Shown here: one piece after another, positions 44,713 through 53,696 of the stretch
Numbering within the stretch: position 1 is the stretch's first letter
Layout: every line of letters starts with the position of its first letter
Assembly: GCF_022346885.1 (NCBI RefSeq)
Contig: NZ_JAKRNK010000006.1
Location: 280,404 to 344,403 of the forward strand
Source: Paenibacillus sp. ACRRX
Lineage (GTDB): Bacteria > Bacillota > Bacilli > Paenibacillales > Paenibacillaceae
Direction: 5' to 3'
DNA: 64,000 nt
Program-made: the position numbers and the translations under genes
Notes under the pieces: generated by a model
What the model saw: the letters and a program-made list of their open reading frames with translations, nothing else
Told to the model about the DNA's origin: nothing
The model's database searches: none

Positions 44713-46041
44713 TCAGTATTCGCGAGCTGCATCGAACCAGCATTGAGCCATCTCCTCCGTTATAGGCTGGCCAATCAGGTGATCAGACTGGCTGAGCTGC
44801 CATACAGCTTCGCCAAGGTCTTCTCTTTCTGTGGTTTCGATGCCTTTGAGGGTATTGAAACGTACGGTAAAAGCGGTAATGGCTGCTTCGGCATCAGCAA
44901 GGCTGCTGGCTTGGGCCAAGGATGCCTGTGCAATGTTATAAGCTTCATTAGCCAGTTTGGCAAGACGTTTAGGCCAAGACGAGAATGGGCGGCCATATTC
45001 GGTCATCCACCACGCAGGTTTTCGTAACTGGCTCACTGAAGCATGACCGGTCCACGGACGGGTTTTAGCGCGTGTTTTCATTTGCTGCCTTAGGCGCTTA
45101 CCTGTGGCCTCTTCCACATTGTAGGCGATAAATCTGTCAAGAAACGGCCATGTGTCCAAGGAGGGCAAGTCCTCCAAATCAGGCATGAAGCGCAGCTCCA
45201 GATTCGTTAACTGGGCATGACGAACCAACAAATCCATGTCACAGAAGTTCCCCCACAAACTGAGTGAGTCAAGATTGGGGAACCGGTCCAGAGAGTCCAG
45301 CGAGATAGGCTGTCCCAGCGGCGTGTTTTGCAGCGTCAGGCTCGTCACCTGGTGCAATTCACCAAGGTCAGGCAATGTGAAAGGAGGATCATTCTTGCGT
45401 CGACTGGTGCGTGGCGCTAGTGTCAGTGAAGACGGCATATTTCCAGTGGCCGATAAGCGTAATAGATCGCCAGACACGCTCAGGCGGTAAGATCCCTGTG
45501 GAAGCTTCAAGCTCAGGCACCCTTCGGTCTGGCCCAGCTCAATATGCAAGCCATGTATAATGGATTGGCTAGCGTCCACCACCGTATCGGCAGACAGGAG
45601 CGGAGTCCACATCATCTCTTCAATGGGACGTTTCTGCGCCCAATCCAAGAAGCTCGCGTCACTACCTGAATAGTACAGAAATCGCGGCCAAGGCGAGCCC
45701 GCCGGCGTAGCAAAGGCATCGAATACGGTCCAATCGATGCGTGCGTCTGGTACGACGTGGAGGTCCACCTTTTTTCCCAATTGCGACGGTCCGATAGATA
45801 AGCTGCCCACACCGGGACGAATAACAAGAGTGTGGCTGCGAGGACCCGTCAGATCAATCGGATAACTACCGTTTTCTCTAACAGAACTAGAAGGTTGAGC
45901 TTGGTTATCATTTGGCACTTCCGTCATCCTTTCTTCTACGCTTGATTTAGATGCTCCATTTTTGAAAACCATAATTGAATAAGCAATCTTGTATTTTTGA
46001 AATTCCTCTGCCGACATCAGTTGATCTCTCAATTGCCCCAT
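44713..46041 (-). CDS. Large LRR-like protein of the immunity cluster, family unknown
   Basis: The 442-residue protein lacks a signal peptide. Residues 50-210 are beta-rich (HTLVIRPGVGSLSIG, GLHIELGQTEGCLSL). Residues 235-320 contain irregular LRR-like turns (LDRFPNLDSLSLWGNFCDMD, LTNLELRFMPDLEDLPSLDT). The C-terminal 110 residues are helical (ASLADAEAAITAFTVRFN). No ribosome binding site precedes the ATG at 46041, so a start at an internal ATG (for example residue 24) is possible. It lies between SMI1 genes and may be a modular immunity or regulatory protein, which is inference. Confidence 0.6.
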   Translation of the reverse strand: MGQLRDQLMSAEEFQKYKIAYSIMVFKNGASKSSVEERMTEVPNDNQAQPSSSVRENGSYPIDLTGPRSHTLVIRPGVGSLSIGPSQLGKKVDLHVVPDARIDWTVFDAFATPAGSPWPRFLYYSGSDASFLDWAQKRPIEEMMWTPLLSADTVVDASQSIIHGLHIELGQTEGCLSLKLPQGSYRLSVSGDLLRLSATGNMPSSLTLAPRTSRRKNDPPFTLPDLGELHQVTSLTLQNTPLGQPISLDSLDRFPNLDSLSLWGNFCDMDLLVRHAQLTNLELRFMPDLEDLPSLDTWPFLDRFIAYNVEEATGKRLRQQMKTRAKTRPWTGHASVSQLRKPAWWMTEYGRPFSSWPKRLAKLANEAYNIAQASLAQASSLADAEAAITAFTVRFNTLKGIETTEREDLGEAVWQLSQSDHLIGQPITEEMAQCWFDAAREY

Positions 46042-46101
46042 GCACGTTCCATCTCAATCTCTTGAGAAAACTAGCTTCATTCACGCTTCTTTAGACAAAT
46101 T

Positions 46102-46660
46102 TCACACAAAATAGGAATCCTCAAACTCAATAACATCGTCAGTATACGAAAAGTGATTGGCCTGGAGTCTTATTGATATTCCGTTGGAGAACTCTTCAAA
46201 TGAGTTTGCAATCACCTATTGATAGCTCATACCTGGGTGATATTTAAAGATTTGTCCCGAGATGCCGTTTCCCCCCCTGATCTAAATCCAAAATTAGACA
46301 CGAGGATGCTTCAAAATCGGTAAACGGAATCCATTTTTTGCTCCCAATTAGAGGTTTGATCCGAGCTTCGTCGATCCATTCCACCTGCTCCTCGTCCTCA
46401 AACAAATCATTCATCATGGACCATGTTTCGATGATATCCGAGATAGACATAAAGGAGTTATAACCGATAAAAGGTACTTGCTATTGTTGTCCGTTCCATG
46501 TCGACAGAAAGTTGCGAAAATGAATTGGTAGTTGAACGTTTAATGTACTTTCCTAAAGGATTAGTTCTTGCTCCGTAGCAGGAGGGTTAACGGTAGAATA
46601 AATCGATTGCGATATCGTTTCAATTTGTTTTAGAATACTTCCCCATACGCCGTTAGCCAT
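46102..46660 (-). pseudogene. SMI1/KNR4-family gene broken by three in-frame TAG codons and a C7 frameshift
   Basis: From ATG 46660 the frame encodes MANGVWGSILKQIETISQS and YSTVNPPATEQELIL, then TAG (46555-46553). STLNVQLPIHFRNFLSTWNG follows, TAG (46493-46491), then FIGYNSFMSISDIIETWSMM and WIPFTDFEASSCLILDLD. A run of seven C (46271-46277) shifts the frame; removing one C restores QIFKYHPGMSYQ, a third TAG (46218-46216), then VIANSFEEFSNGI and a TGA end. The block order is SUKH throughout, and 559 bases equal 186 codons plus one base. A decayed immunity gene is the likely explanation. Confidence 0.75.
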
Positions 46661-46679
46661 GCATGGTCCACCGCCACTT

Positions 46680-47243
46680 TTAAAATTCATATTTCCCAAA
46701 TCTATTTCTGAGAGCTTCTTCGTATGGTATCCACTCCGAGTCACTCCATAAAGACAAATTTACAAGTTCCGACAGCTTATCTACGACTTGTGCTGGGCTA
46801 TTGATCTTTATCAAAGCGTCAAGATCCTCATTACGGATATCCAACGCTGCTCGCAGGTAATCATCATTAAGACGCTCTTCTTTGAGTTCATATTCATCCC
46901 TCGCCCACTGTTCGCAAAAGATTCTTTCGGCCTGGATCTCTCCACCCTCGAAAATCGACAACTCGAATATTTCCTCATTTATATACCCGGCAGTCATCAC
47001 CGGTCCCTCGATAAGTCGGGACAACGTAATGCCGATCTTCTTCACAGTCCCCCATACGAAATAATCGTGGAGCACGCTGATCCAGTTCTCATTGCTTTTG
47101 CTTACATACATGACAACTTTGGTCACCTGAGCTTCATTTTTACCTAGTGCTTTGAGATGCGCCTTACTTAACTCTCTTAATACTTCGATAGTCTGCTCAA
47201 GGTTTTTCGACCTGATATGCAAATTTGCAAATGATCTTCCCAC
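46680..47243 (-). CDS. Hypothetical protein adjoining the SMI1 cluster
   Basis: GTG at 47243 lies six bases after GGAGG. The 187-residue protein has an N-terminal half rich in beta-like segments (QVTKVVMYVSKSNENWISV, YFVWGTVKKIGITLSRLIE), a charged middle, and a helical tail (DIRNEDLDALIKINSPAQVV). No family recognised; no signal peptide. Its stop is 20 bases from the start of the broken SMI1 gene on the same strand, so the two may have formed a pair. Confidence 0.65.
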   Translation of the reverse strand: MGRSFANLHIRSKNLEQTIEVLRELSKAHLKALGKNEAQVTKVVMYVSKSNENWISVLHDYFVWGTVKKIGITLSRLIEGPVMTAGYINEEIFELSIFEGGEIQAERIFCEQWARDEYELKEERLNDDYLRAALDIRNEDLDALIKINSPAQVVDKLSELVNLSLWSDSEWIPYEEALRNRFGKYEF

Positions 47244-47402
47244 AGGTAACCTCCTACGACTAAGGCTGTTTTATGCTCATTACCTAATCTAGTAGCCCTA
47301 TATAATTAGTATCTTATATTCATTATAGTGATCGTTTGTCCAAATTCCACCTACTTTTTACCTGAATTATGGAAATATGTACGATTCACTCCTCATACAA
47401 TC

Positions 47403-47427
47403 AAAAGGCGCCCCATGGACGCCTTTT
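47403..47427 (-). terminator. Terminator of the stand-alone trpB gene
   Basis: AAAAGGCG and CGCCTTTT pair around CCCCATGGA, 16 bases beyond the stop. Confidence 0.7.
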
Positions 47428-47443
47428 GTCTTGCACACCTGTT

Positions 47444-48604
47444 TTATTTGAGCATTTGATATACTTGCTCAACATCCTTATCCCCACGGCCAGACAGATT
47501 GATGATGATAATTTGATCCTGGCCCATCATCGATGAAAGCTTCTTTGCGTATGCAATCGCATGCGCACTCTCCAGGGCAGGAATGATTCCCTCTGTGCGG
47601 GACAGCTCCTGGAAGGCCTCCAGCACTTCCTCATTGGTGACGGTTGCATATTCAGCCCGGCCCGTCACTTTCAGCTGGCTATGCTCCGGCCCAATGCCCG
47701 GATAGTCAAGTCCTGCTGCAATTGAATAGGTCTTCTTAGGCTGGCCTTCCTCATCCAACAGCACTAAACACTTGAATCCATGAATGATGCTCGGTACTCC
47801 TTCGGTTAAGGATGGCGCTTGATCGGGCTCAACACCAATCAAGCGAACGGTCGGCTCGTCGATGTAGTGCGCGAATGCGCCAATCGCATTGCTGCCGCCA
47901 CCTGTGCAGGCCACTACCGCATCCGGCAGACGTCCTTCTTTCTCCATAATCTGCTGCTTTGATTCTTCGCTAATAATCGCCTGAAAGTGCTTGACCATCG
48001 TCGGAAATGGATGCGGCCCTACTGCGGAACCTAGCAAATAAAACGTATTTTCATAGTTGCGAACTAGATCGTCCAGCGCTTCATCTACCGCATCCTTCAG
48101 TCGACCTTGGCCTTTATGAACCGGTACAACCGTCGCTCCGAGCAGCTCCATTCGAAACACGTTAAGCGCCTGCCGGCGTGTATCTTCCGCTCCCATGTAA
48201 ATGACACATTCCATATTAAACATGGCGCAGGCCGTTGCTGTAGCAACGCCGTGCTGTCCGGCACCAGTCTCAGCGATAATCCGTTTCGCGCCCATCCGCT
48301 TAGCGAGCAGGATTTGGCCAATAGCGTTGTTGATCTTATGCGCTCCGGTATGATTCAGATCCTCGCGCTTTAAGTAAATCTTCGGGCCACCCCAAGCTTT
48401 GGTCAGCCGCTCCGCATACGTCAGTGGATTCTCGCGACCAACATATTCGCGCAGGTAATAGCGAAGCTCTTCCTTAAAATCAGTGTCGTCTCTAAACTTG
48501 TAAAATTGCTCACTCAAATAACTCAAAACTTCCTGCAATTCTGGCGGGACGAAGCTGCCCCCAAACTCTCCGAAGTATCCCTCTTGCTGCAATTGTTGGT
48601 CCAT
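47444..48604 (-). CDS. trpB: Tryptophan synthase beta chain, stand-alone copy
   Basis: ATG at 48604 with GGAGGGGC upstream is preferred over an upstream ATG at 48661; it gives 386 residues. It is a PLP enzyme that joins indole and serine to tryptophan. Hallmarks: [16 protein letters not shown] (PLP Lys at 90), [18 protein letters not shown] with the catalytic Glu, [10 protein letters not shown] phosphate loop, SAGL-like [14 protein letters not shown] and NLSGRGDKD. The entry motif reads [12 protein letters not shown] where GRPTPL is usual, and no trpA or other trp gene is adjacent. It may be an extra copy that salvages indole. No T-box or TRAP signal was found upstream. Confidence 0.93.
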   Translation of the reverse strand: MDQQLQQEGYFGEFGGSFVPPELQEVLSYLSEQFYKFRDDTDFKEELRYYLREYVGRENPLTYAERLTKAWGGPKIYLKREDLNHTGAHKINNAIGQILLAKRMGAKRIIAETGAGQHGVATATACAMFNMECVIYMGAEDTRRQALNVFRMELLGATVVPVHKGQGRLKDAVDEALDDLVRNYENTFYLLGSAVGPHPFPTMVKHFQAIISEESKQQIMEKEGRLPDAVVACTGGGSNAIGAFAHYIDEPTVRLIGVEPDQAPSLTEGVPSIIHGFKCLVLLDEEGQPKKTYSIAAGLDYPGIGPEHSQLKVTGRAEYATVTNEEVLEAFQELSRTEGIIPALESAHAIAYAKKLSSMMGQDQIIIINLSGRGDKDVEQVYQMLK

Positions 48605-48822
48605 AAGTAAGCCCCTCCACCAATCGAAATAGAAATAGAATTGGAAATCTACACCTAGCATTTTACCATAAATTACTTCAGGTCTGAATTGCTCTAGACC
48701 TCCCTACAATGATATTTTAATCTACGTTCTATGCACTTTTGATAAATACATGCCTAGTGCTTGCCATTCGTACAATCAGGTTTGTATGGAAACACATGAC
48801 GGTTTTTTTACTTCATAAAAAA

Positions 48823-48846
48823 AGTTCCTAAATTTCTTTAGGAACT
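48823..48846 (-). terminator. Terminator of the BceAB operon
   Basis: AGTTCCTAAA and TTTAGGAACT pair perfectly around TTTC and a seven-T run follows on the minus strand. It lies 46 bases past the permease stop. Confidence 0.85.
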
Positions 48847-48891
48847 AAACACATTTTTCTAAATTAGAAGGATGTACCGGATTGAAGCTAG

Positions 48892-50769
48892 TTAAGCCTC
48901 TTCCAATAGACTTCTCAAATAGCGAGAACGAAGAAACAAGAAGTAAATGGACCACGCTACTAGAAATAAAAATATAATACTCGTTGCGAAACTTCCTATG
49001 GAAGTGGACACTCGTGTTTGTAGCATTTGCAGTGCAAATACGGAATGTAGTGCTGCGAGTATGACAGGGATAAAGAAAAGGATCGCTAACTGTACCGTGA
49101 TAATCTGATTCACCTCGCGGTTAGTCATGCCTATTTTCCGCAGCTTTCTGTACTTCCCTTTTTCCTCCTGAACATCGGTATAAAAGCGGAAGTAAATAAA
49201 GCTTCCAGCCGCAATAAAAAACACGATACTGATAAATGTCCCCACAAAGAGCATTAATTTGTAAGTTAATTGATCCGTCTGGTACCAGTCCGGTGATGAA
49301 CGATACTTAAACGCACTCCAATCGGTTCCAATTTGGGCATTAATTTTTTCTGCTGCTCTCGATGCCTCTGTCCAATCCGGAACTAAATAACCATAATACA
49401 CTCCTTTGTTTAATACAGAATCCTGTTTCTCGAAATCTGTATCATTTAATACATACAATTTTCTATACGAGCCCTCTGGAAATAGGTTGTCTTGGACAGC
49501 ATCGATAATCCGAAGTGAATTGCTTCCCAAGTGTACGGCTTCATGCTCCTTAATCGTTATACGGGTATTTGCTTTGTTTGTCCACACGGGGACTTCAATA
49601 GCTTCTCCAGTTTGTAACTGCAATGGTTCGCGGTTCAACAATTCCGCAATCCGATTATAACCTTGATTGGATATTGCTCCGGTCTTCTGACTTGAATCGC
49701 TGTCGAACTCTAGGAATGGTACCGAGACTGTCGTATACAACAGCCCTTCTTCAGCTAATATTGAGGAAATGATAGCAAGATTTTGATCACGGTGAGCATC
49801 AGAAGAATAGGAGGAATAATTGAACGGTATCGGATAGCTCTTCGCGTATTCCTCGTCTACCGACTGATAAATGGCAAAAAAAGTTGCCATTGTCGTGAAT
49901 GATACCGTGCAGGTAATGGTGATAACAAACAATAATCGAGCGTTATCTTTCATACGATAAACCAAGTCTGTAATCCAAACTAAGTTCGTTTTGTGAAAAA
50001 ATAATGGTGGAAGGGATGTCAATCGCATTAAGATAAATACACTAAGCTGAGAATAGAACAGGTAAGTTCCTGCTGAAACCAATATCGCGATAACGCCCAA
50101 GTCATAAGGGATCGCAAATTCTAATACGACAATGAGATAACCTGCCGCAATCCATATGAATCCTGTTATGGAGAGCCATAAAGATGCTTTAGGTGGATCT
50201 TTTGGCTTTTGATTCCCTTTAAGGAGTTCAATGATCTCCTTAGATCTCACTGCAAACGGGGCGAGCTTAGAGATCAAGCCAAATATGATTAGAAAGCAGG
50301 TTATTGTCAAAATAATCGCTTTCACTGGCATGTAAAATTCGAGTTCTGAAACTTCCAGAATCATCGAAGCGAACATTAAAAAATATTTCGATAAAAAAAG
50401 TCCAGCGGTGATTCCTGTCACCATTGCTGTAAGCCCAATAATGATATTTTCCCATGAAATCAGTCGATTCAATTGCTTGCGTGTAGCACCTAACATCATC
50501 AACAAACCAATTTCTTTTGATCGCATCTTCAAAAAAGTCCCCACTGAATACAGGATAAACAGTAATGAAAATATGGAGATCGCAAATTCTCCTGCAGACA
50601 GAACAGCATGAACGGGGCCGGAAGTGAAACTCTCTCCGATCTTAGGATGAAACAGGTTCACAGCAAATAGAAAAAAGACCAATATGGAAAAGGTGCTGCT
50701 GAGAAAGTAGGCTAGGTATGCTTTGTAATTTCTTTGCACGTTTTTAATTGCGAATTGTCGAAAAGTCAC
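48892..50769 (-). CDS. BceB-type ABC transporter permease
   Basis: The frame reaches 50913, but GTG at 50769 with GGGAGGCG starts at VTFRQFAIKNVQRNYKAYLA, the usual BceB beginning, and gives 625 residues. Ten helices are visible with one large external domain (about 290-505) between TM7 and TM8, the BceB hallmark. KEIGLLMMLGATRKQLNRLI and LRKIGMTNREVNQII flank the FtsX-type helices. It flips or frees lipid-cycle targets from bacitracin-like peptides and relays signal to the BceS-type kinase. It overlaps the ATPase gene by 26 bases. Confidence 0.93.
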   Translation of the reverse strand: MTFRQFAIKNVQRNYKAYLAYFLSSTFSILVFFLFAVNLFHPKIGESFTSGPVHAVLSAGEFAISIFSLLFILYSVGTFLKMRSKEIGLLMMLGATRKQLNRLISWENIIIGLTAMVTGITAGLFLSKYFLMFASMILEVSELEFYMPVKAIILTITCFLIIFGLISKLAPFAVRSKEIIELLKGNQKPKDPPKASLWLSITGFIWIAAGYLIVVLEFAIPYDLGVIAILVSAGTYLFYSQLSVFILMRLTSLPPLFFHKTNLVWITDLVYRMKDNARLLFVITITCTVSFTTMATFFAIYQSVDEEYAKSYPIPFNYSSYSSDAHRDQNLAIISSILAEEGLLYTTVSVPFLEFDSDSSQKTGAISNQGYNRIAELLNREPLQLQTGEAIEVPVWTNKANTRITIKEHEAVHLGSNSLRIIDAVQDNLFPEGSYRKLYVLNDTDFEKQDSVLNKGVYYGYLVPDWTEASRAAEKINAQIGTDWSAFKYRSSPDWYQTDQLTYKLMLFVGTFISIVFFIAAGSFIYFRFYTDVQEEKGKYRKLRKIGMTNREVNQIITVQLAILFFIPVILAALHSVFALQMLQTRVSTSIGSFATSIIFLFLVAWSIYFLFLRSRYLRSLLEEA

Positions 50770-51514
50770 GAGAATCGCCTCCCATAAAGGACAACACTTC
50801 CATAATGTTGCCATAGAAGTCGTTCTGATGTTCCCCCCGATAAATCTCGTTATATATAGAACCATCGCGAATGAAAATAATTCGGTCGCAATAACTCGCA
50901 GCTGTTGGATCATGAGTAACCGTTAATATTGTTGCTCCCATTTCGCGATTAATATTGCGCAACAACTCCATTACAGCACGAGATGATTTGATGTCCAAGT
51001 TTCCCGTTGGTTCGTCCGCAAGTACTAGTGCCGGTTCATGAATGATGGCTCTTGCAATGGCTGCACGTTGGACTTGTCCTCCCGATATTTCATAGGTACG
51101 CTTGTCGAGAATATCAGTAATCCCCAAAATTGGAGCAATGGCGTTTAACCGTTCATTCATTTTCCTTACAGCTACTCCGTCCAGCGCTAATGGCAGGAAA
51201 ATATTTTCCCGTAAGGTCAACGTATGTAATAGATTGAAGTCCTGAAACACAAAGCCTAGTTCGCGGCGCCGAAACACAGCCAATTGCTCAGATGGTAGTT
51301 GATGTGGTTCTTTTCCATTGATGACAACCGCTCCAGTGGTTGGATGGTCAATTGTCGAGACGACATTCAACAGCGTTGTCTTTCCGCTCCCCGATGGGCC
51401 CATAACGCCAACAAATTGACCTTTCGGTACGATGAAATCTATAAGTTTTAATGCCTGGCAAGACACTTTTCCCTCATAAATTTTTGATATTTTACTGATT
51501 TCCAGCATATTCAT
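50744..51514 (-). CDS. BceA-type ABC transporter ATP-binding protein
   Basis: Residues show Walker A VMGPSGSGKTTLL, Q-loop FVFQDFNLLHTLTL, signature ISGGQVQRAAIARA, Walker B ALVLADEPTGNLD and switch His ILTVTHD. The 256-residue length and order match BceA. ATG at 51514 follows AAGGAGCG. A gap of 93 bases separates it from the kinase gene, where an inducible promoter would be expected by analogy with bceAB; no clear BceR site was recognised. Confidence 0.93.
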   Translation of the reverse strand: MNMLEISKISKIYEGKVSCQALKLIDFIVPKGQFVGVMGPSGSGKTTLLNVVSTIDHPTTGAVVINGKEPHQLPSEQLAVFRRRELGFVFQDFNLLHTLTLRENIFLPLALDGVAVRKMNERLNAIAPILGITDILDKRTYEISGGQVQRAAIARAIIHEPALVLADEPTGNLDIKSSRAVMELLRNINREMGATILTVTHDPTAASYCDRIIFIRDGSIYNEIYRGEHQNDFYGNIMEVLSFMGGDSRDFSTIRN

Positions 51515-51607
51515 GTGTGAACTCGCTCCTTTCTTTCCTTACTCTAAGGTTATAAGAAAGGAAGGGATGCCGCTATCGTTCTAAATAACATCAACATTAC
51601 AAATCAG

Positions 51608-52621
51608 TCACCTTGTCGAATCAGGATGATAGGGCAATGGAAAATCAATCTTGACTTCCGTTCCTACTCCTAAAGAGGATTGGATCGAAACCTTGTGACC
51701 TAACTCATCACAAATTTTCCGGACGAGATATAAACCGATGCCCGTGGATTCACCATATTTGCGTCCGTTGGCACCAGTAAAATACAAGTCAAATACTCTA
51801 GGAAGGTCTTGAGGGGAGATGCCTATGCCTTCATCGTTTACGGTCAATGTAATGAACGCTCCTTGTCGACGTACCAATATCCTGATCTGACGATTTCCAC
51901 CATCAGAATATCGGATGGAATTGGTAACCAGTTGCGTCAGTACAAACTTCAGCCATTTGCGATCCGAAAGAACGGTGGCATCCCCTTGCACATCGGCTGA
52001 GGGGAAGATGTGTTGGTGAATAAAGTGACTTTTTAAGTCGTTAATGACTTCAAACACCAGCGGCTCTATGGGCACCGTTTGAATATAGAAATCCTGTCGA
52101 AAAGAGGACATTCTTGACAAGGTCAGAATCATATTTAACTGGTACTCCATACGGGCGATCTCCATTTGCATTTCCTCCGCCCCCTCCGAGTCCTCACGAT
52201 CCTGAACAATCAGATGCAAAGCGGAAAGCGGTGTTTTGAGCAAATGGACAAAACGATTCATAAAATCAATCTGCTCCTGTTTTTCCTGTATGGATCTTTC
52301 CTTTTCGCTCTGCAATAACTGATATTGCCTTGCAAGTCCTCTCTTGAAAGTATGAAGCAACGGTGATGTAACGTCCATTTGCAAAAAAACCTTTGCATCT
52401 TTCAAATCGGGAATATTGCTCAGCCACTTATAGCCGCCGCGTCCAGCCACATAACGGAATATCAGATAAATCAGCAGCATAAAAATACTCACTAGAAAGA
52501 GATACACGATATTGCTTGCAACCATATTTACATCCAACCAGCGAAATGTCGAATATAAAAATATAAACTGTATGATATGAAGTATGATATAGGAAGTATT
52601 ATCTTTAATAAATAACTTCAC
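51608..52621 (-). CDS. BceS-type intramembrane-sensing histidine kinase
   Basis: GTG at 52621 overlaps the regulator stop (GTGA) and gives 337 residues. Two helices (about 12-30 and 38-57) are joined by only a few residues, so there is no external sensor domain, the hallmark of BceS kinases. The H-box is FVHLLKTPLSALHLI and the N- and G-boxes are VTNSIRYSD, DEGIGISPQD and STGIGLYLVRKI. It should receive its signal from the BceAB transporter encoded next. Confidence 0.92.
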   Translation of the reverse strand: MKLFIKDNTSYIILHIIQFIFLYSTFRWLDVNMVASNIVYLFLVSIFMLLIYLIFRYVAGRGGYKWLSNIPDLKDAKVFLQMDVTSPLLHTFKRGLARQYQLLQSEKERSIQEKQEQIDFMNRFVHLLKTPLSALHLIVQDREDSEGAEEMQMEIARMEYQLNMILTLSRMSSFRQDFYIQTVPIEPLVFEVINDLKSHFIHQHIFPSADVQGDATVLSDRKWLKFVLTQLVTNSIRYSDGGNRQIRILVRRQGAFITLTVNDEGIGISPQDLPRVFDLYFTGANGRKYGESTGIGLYLVRKICDELGHKVSIQSSLGVGTEVKIDFPLPYHPDSTR

Positions 52622-53331
52622 TCTTTGGCCACCTCGTTCCAAGAGACATTCAAACGATAGCCTAACCCCTTGACGGTTTCAATGGCATTTTCTATTCCGA
52701 GTTCGGTGAACTTCTTGCGTAACCGGGCTACATTTACATTCAGTGTGTTCTCGTTAATGAATTCTTTTTCGTCCCACATCCGTTCAAATATTTTCTCCCG
52801 CTTTACCGTACGTGGATACTTGTGGATAAGAAGGTCTAGAAGATCACCCTCTTTTTTCATAAGTGATATTTTTTGCTGTCTGTAATGTAGTTCTGGACGT
52901 TCGGGGAAAAATGTTACTCCATAAAAATGAACTTGCCGTTCGGTATCAGCACCTCCGATTGATAATTCCCCATACGAACGGCGGATTTGACTTTTCACTT
53001 TGGCAACGATGACATCATAGTAAAAAGGTTTAGTTACAAAATCATCTCCACCGTACTCTATTGCCATCACCTGATCCAATTCTCCTGTTCGAGCAGAAAT
53101 AAAAATAATGGGACAAGGTGAAATTTTTCGTATTTGTTTGCACCAATAGTATCCATCAAATTTAGGCAGATTCACATCCAGCAAGACGAGATGAGGCATG
53201 ATTTGTTCAAAGGCTTGATCTATGGCATCAAACTGCTGTGTCACAATAGGTTGATATCCGTATTTGTCCAAATGATTGGATAGAAGCTCGGCAATTCGCT
53301 GATCATCTTCTACAATAAGAATCCGGTACAT
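52618..53331 (-). CDS. BceR-type OmpR-family response regulator
   Basis: The frame opens at 53346, but ATG at 53331 with GGAGGGAGG starts at the receiver (YRILIVEDDQRIAELLSNHL). The phospho-Asp lies in LVLLDVNLPKFDGYYW, Thr/Ser in IFISARTG and Lys in DDFVTKPFYYD. The winged helix follows (KKEGDLLDLLIHKYPRTVKR, NENTLNVNVARLRKKF). 237 residues. First gene of the regulator-kinase-ATPase-permease module. Confidence 0.93.
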   Translation of the reverse strand: MYRILIVEDDQRIAELLSNHLDKYGYQPIVTQQFDAIDQAFEQIMPHLVLLDVNLPKFDGYYWCKQIRKISPCPIIFISARTGELDQVMAIEYGGDDFVTKPFYYDVIVAKVKSQIRRSYGELSIGGADTERQVHFYGVTFFPERPELHYRQQKISLMKKEGDLLDLLIHKYPRTVKREKIFERMWDEKEFINENTLNVNVARLRKKFTELGIENAIETVKGLGYRLNVSWNEVAKE

Positions 53332-53608
53332 AAATCCTCCCTCCACACGCTTGGGTCATTTTGATCCGTACCAATTGCAGGTTATTCACTAACATTATAG
53401 ATGAAATTGAGCAGACTTTGTAAAATAACGGAAACCATCTCATGTGTTGAGGCTTAGCTAATAAATAAAAGTGCCTGTCCTGCAATACCTTATAGCAATT
53501 ACAACGCCTCAGTATACAAGTTCGTAGCTGTCATAATCGCTAATAAAACGGCAGCGCTACCGTTCATTCTCATAGTTTAATAACAAGGGTTATTGGCAAA
53601 AAATAAGA

Positions 53609-53636
53609 AGGAGCTTATCACGACGTGACAGCTCCT
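53609..53636 (-). terminator. Terminator of the CxxC protein gene
   Basis: AGGAGCT/AGCTCCT with inner TCACG/CGTGA form a long stem and are followed on the minus strand by TATTTTTT. Between 53332 and 53608 no gene was seen. Confidence 0.7.
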
Positions 53637-53696
53637 AAAAATCTAATGGGTTAAAATAAACAAGATTCTGTTTTCTCCGTTCCCTTAAATTGTGCT

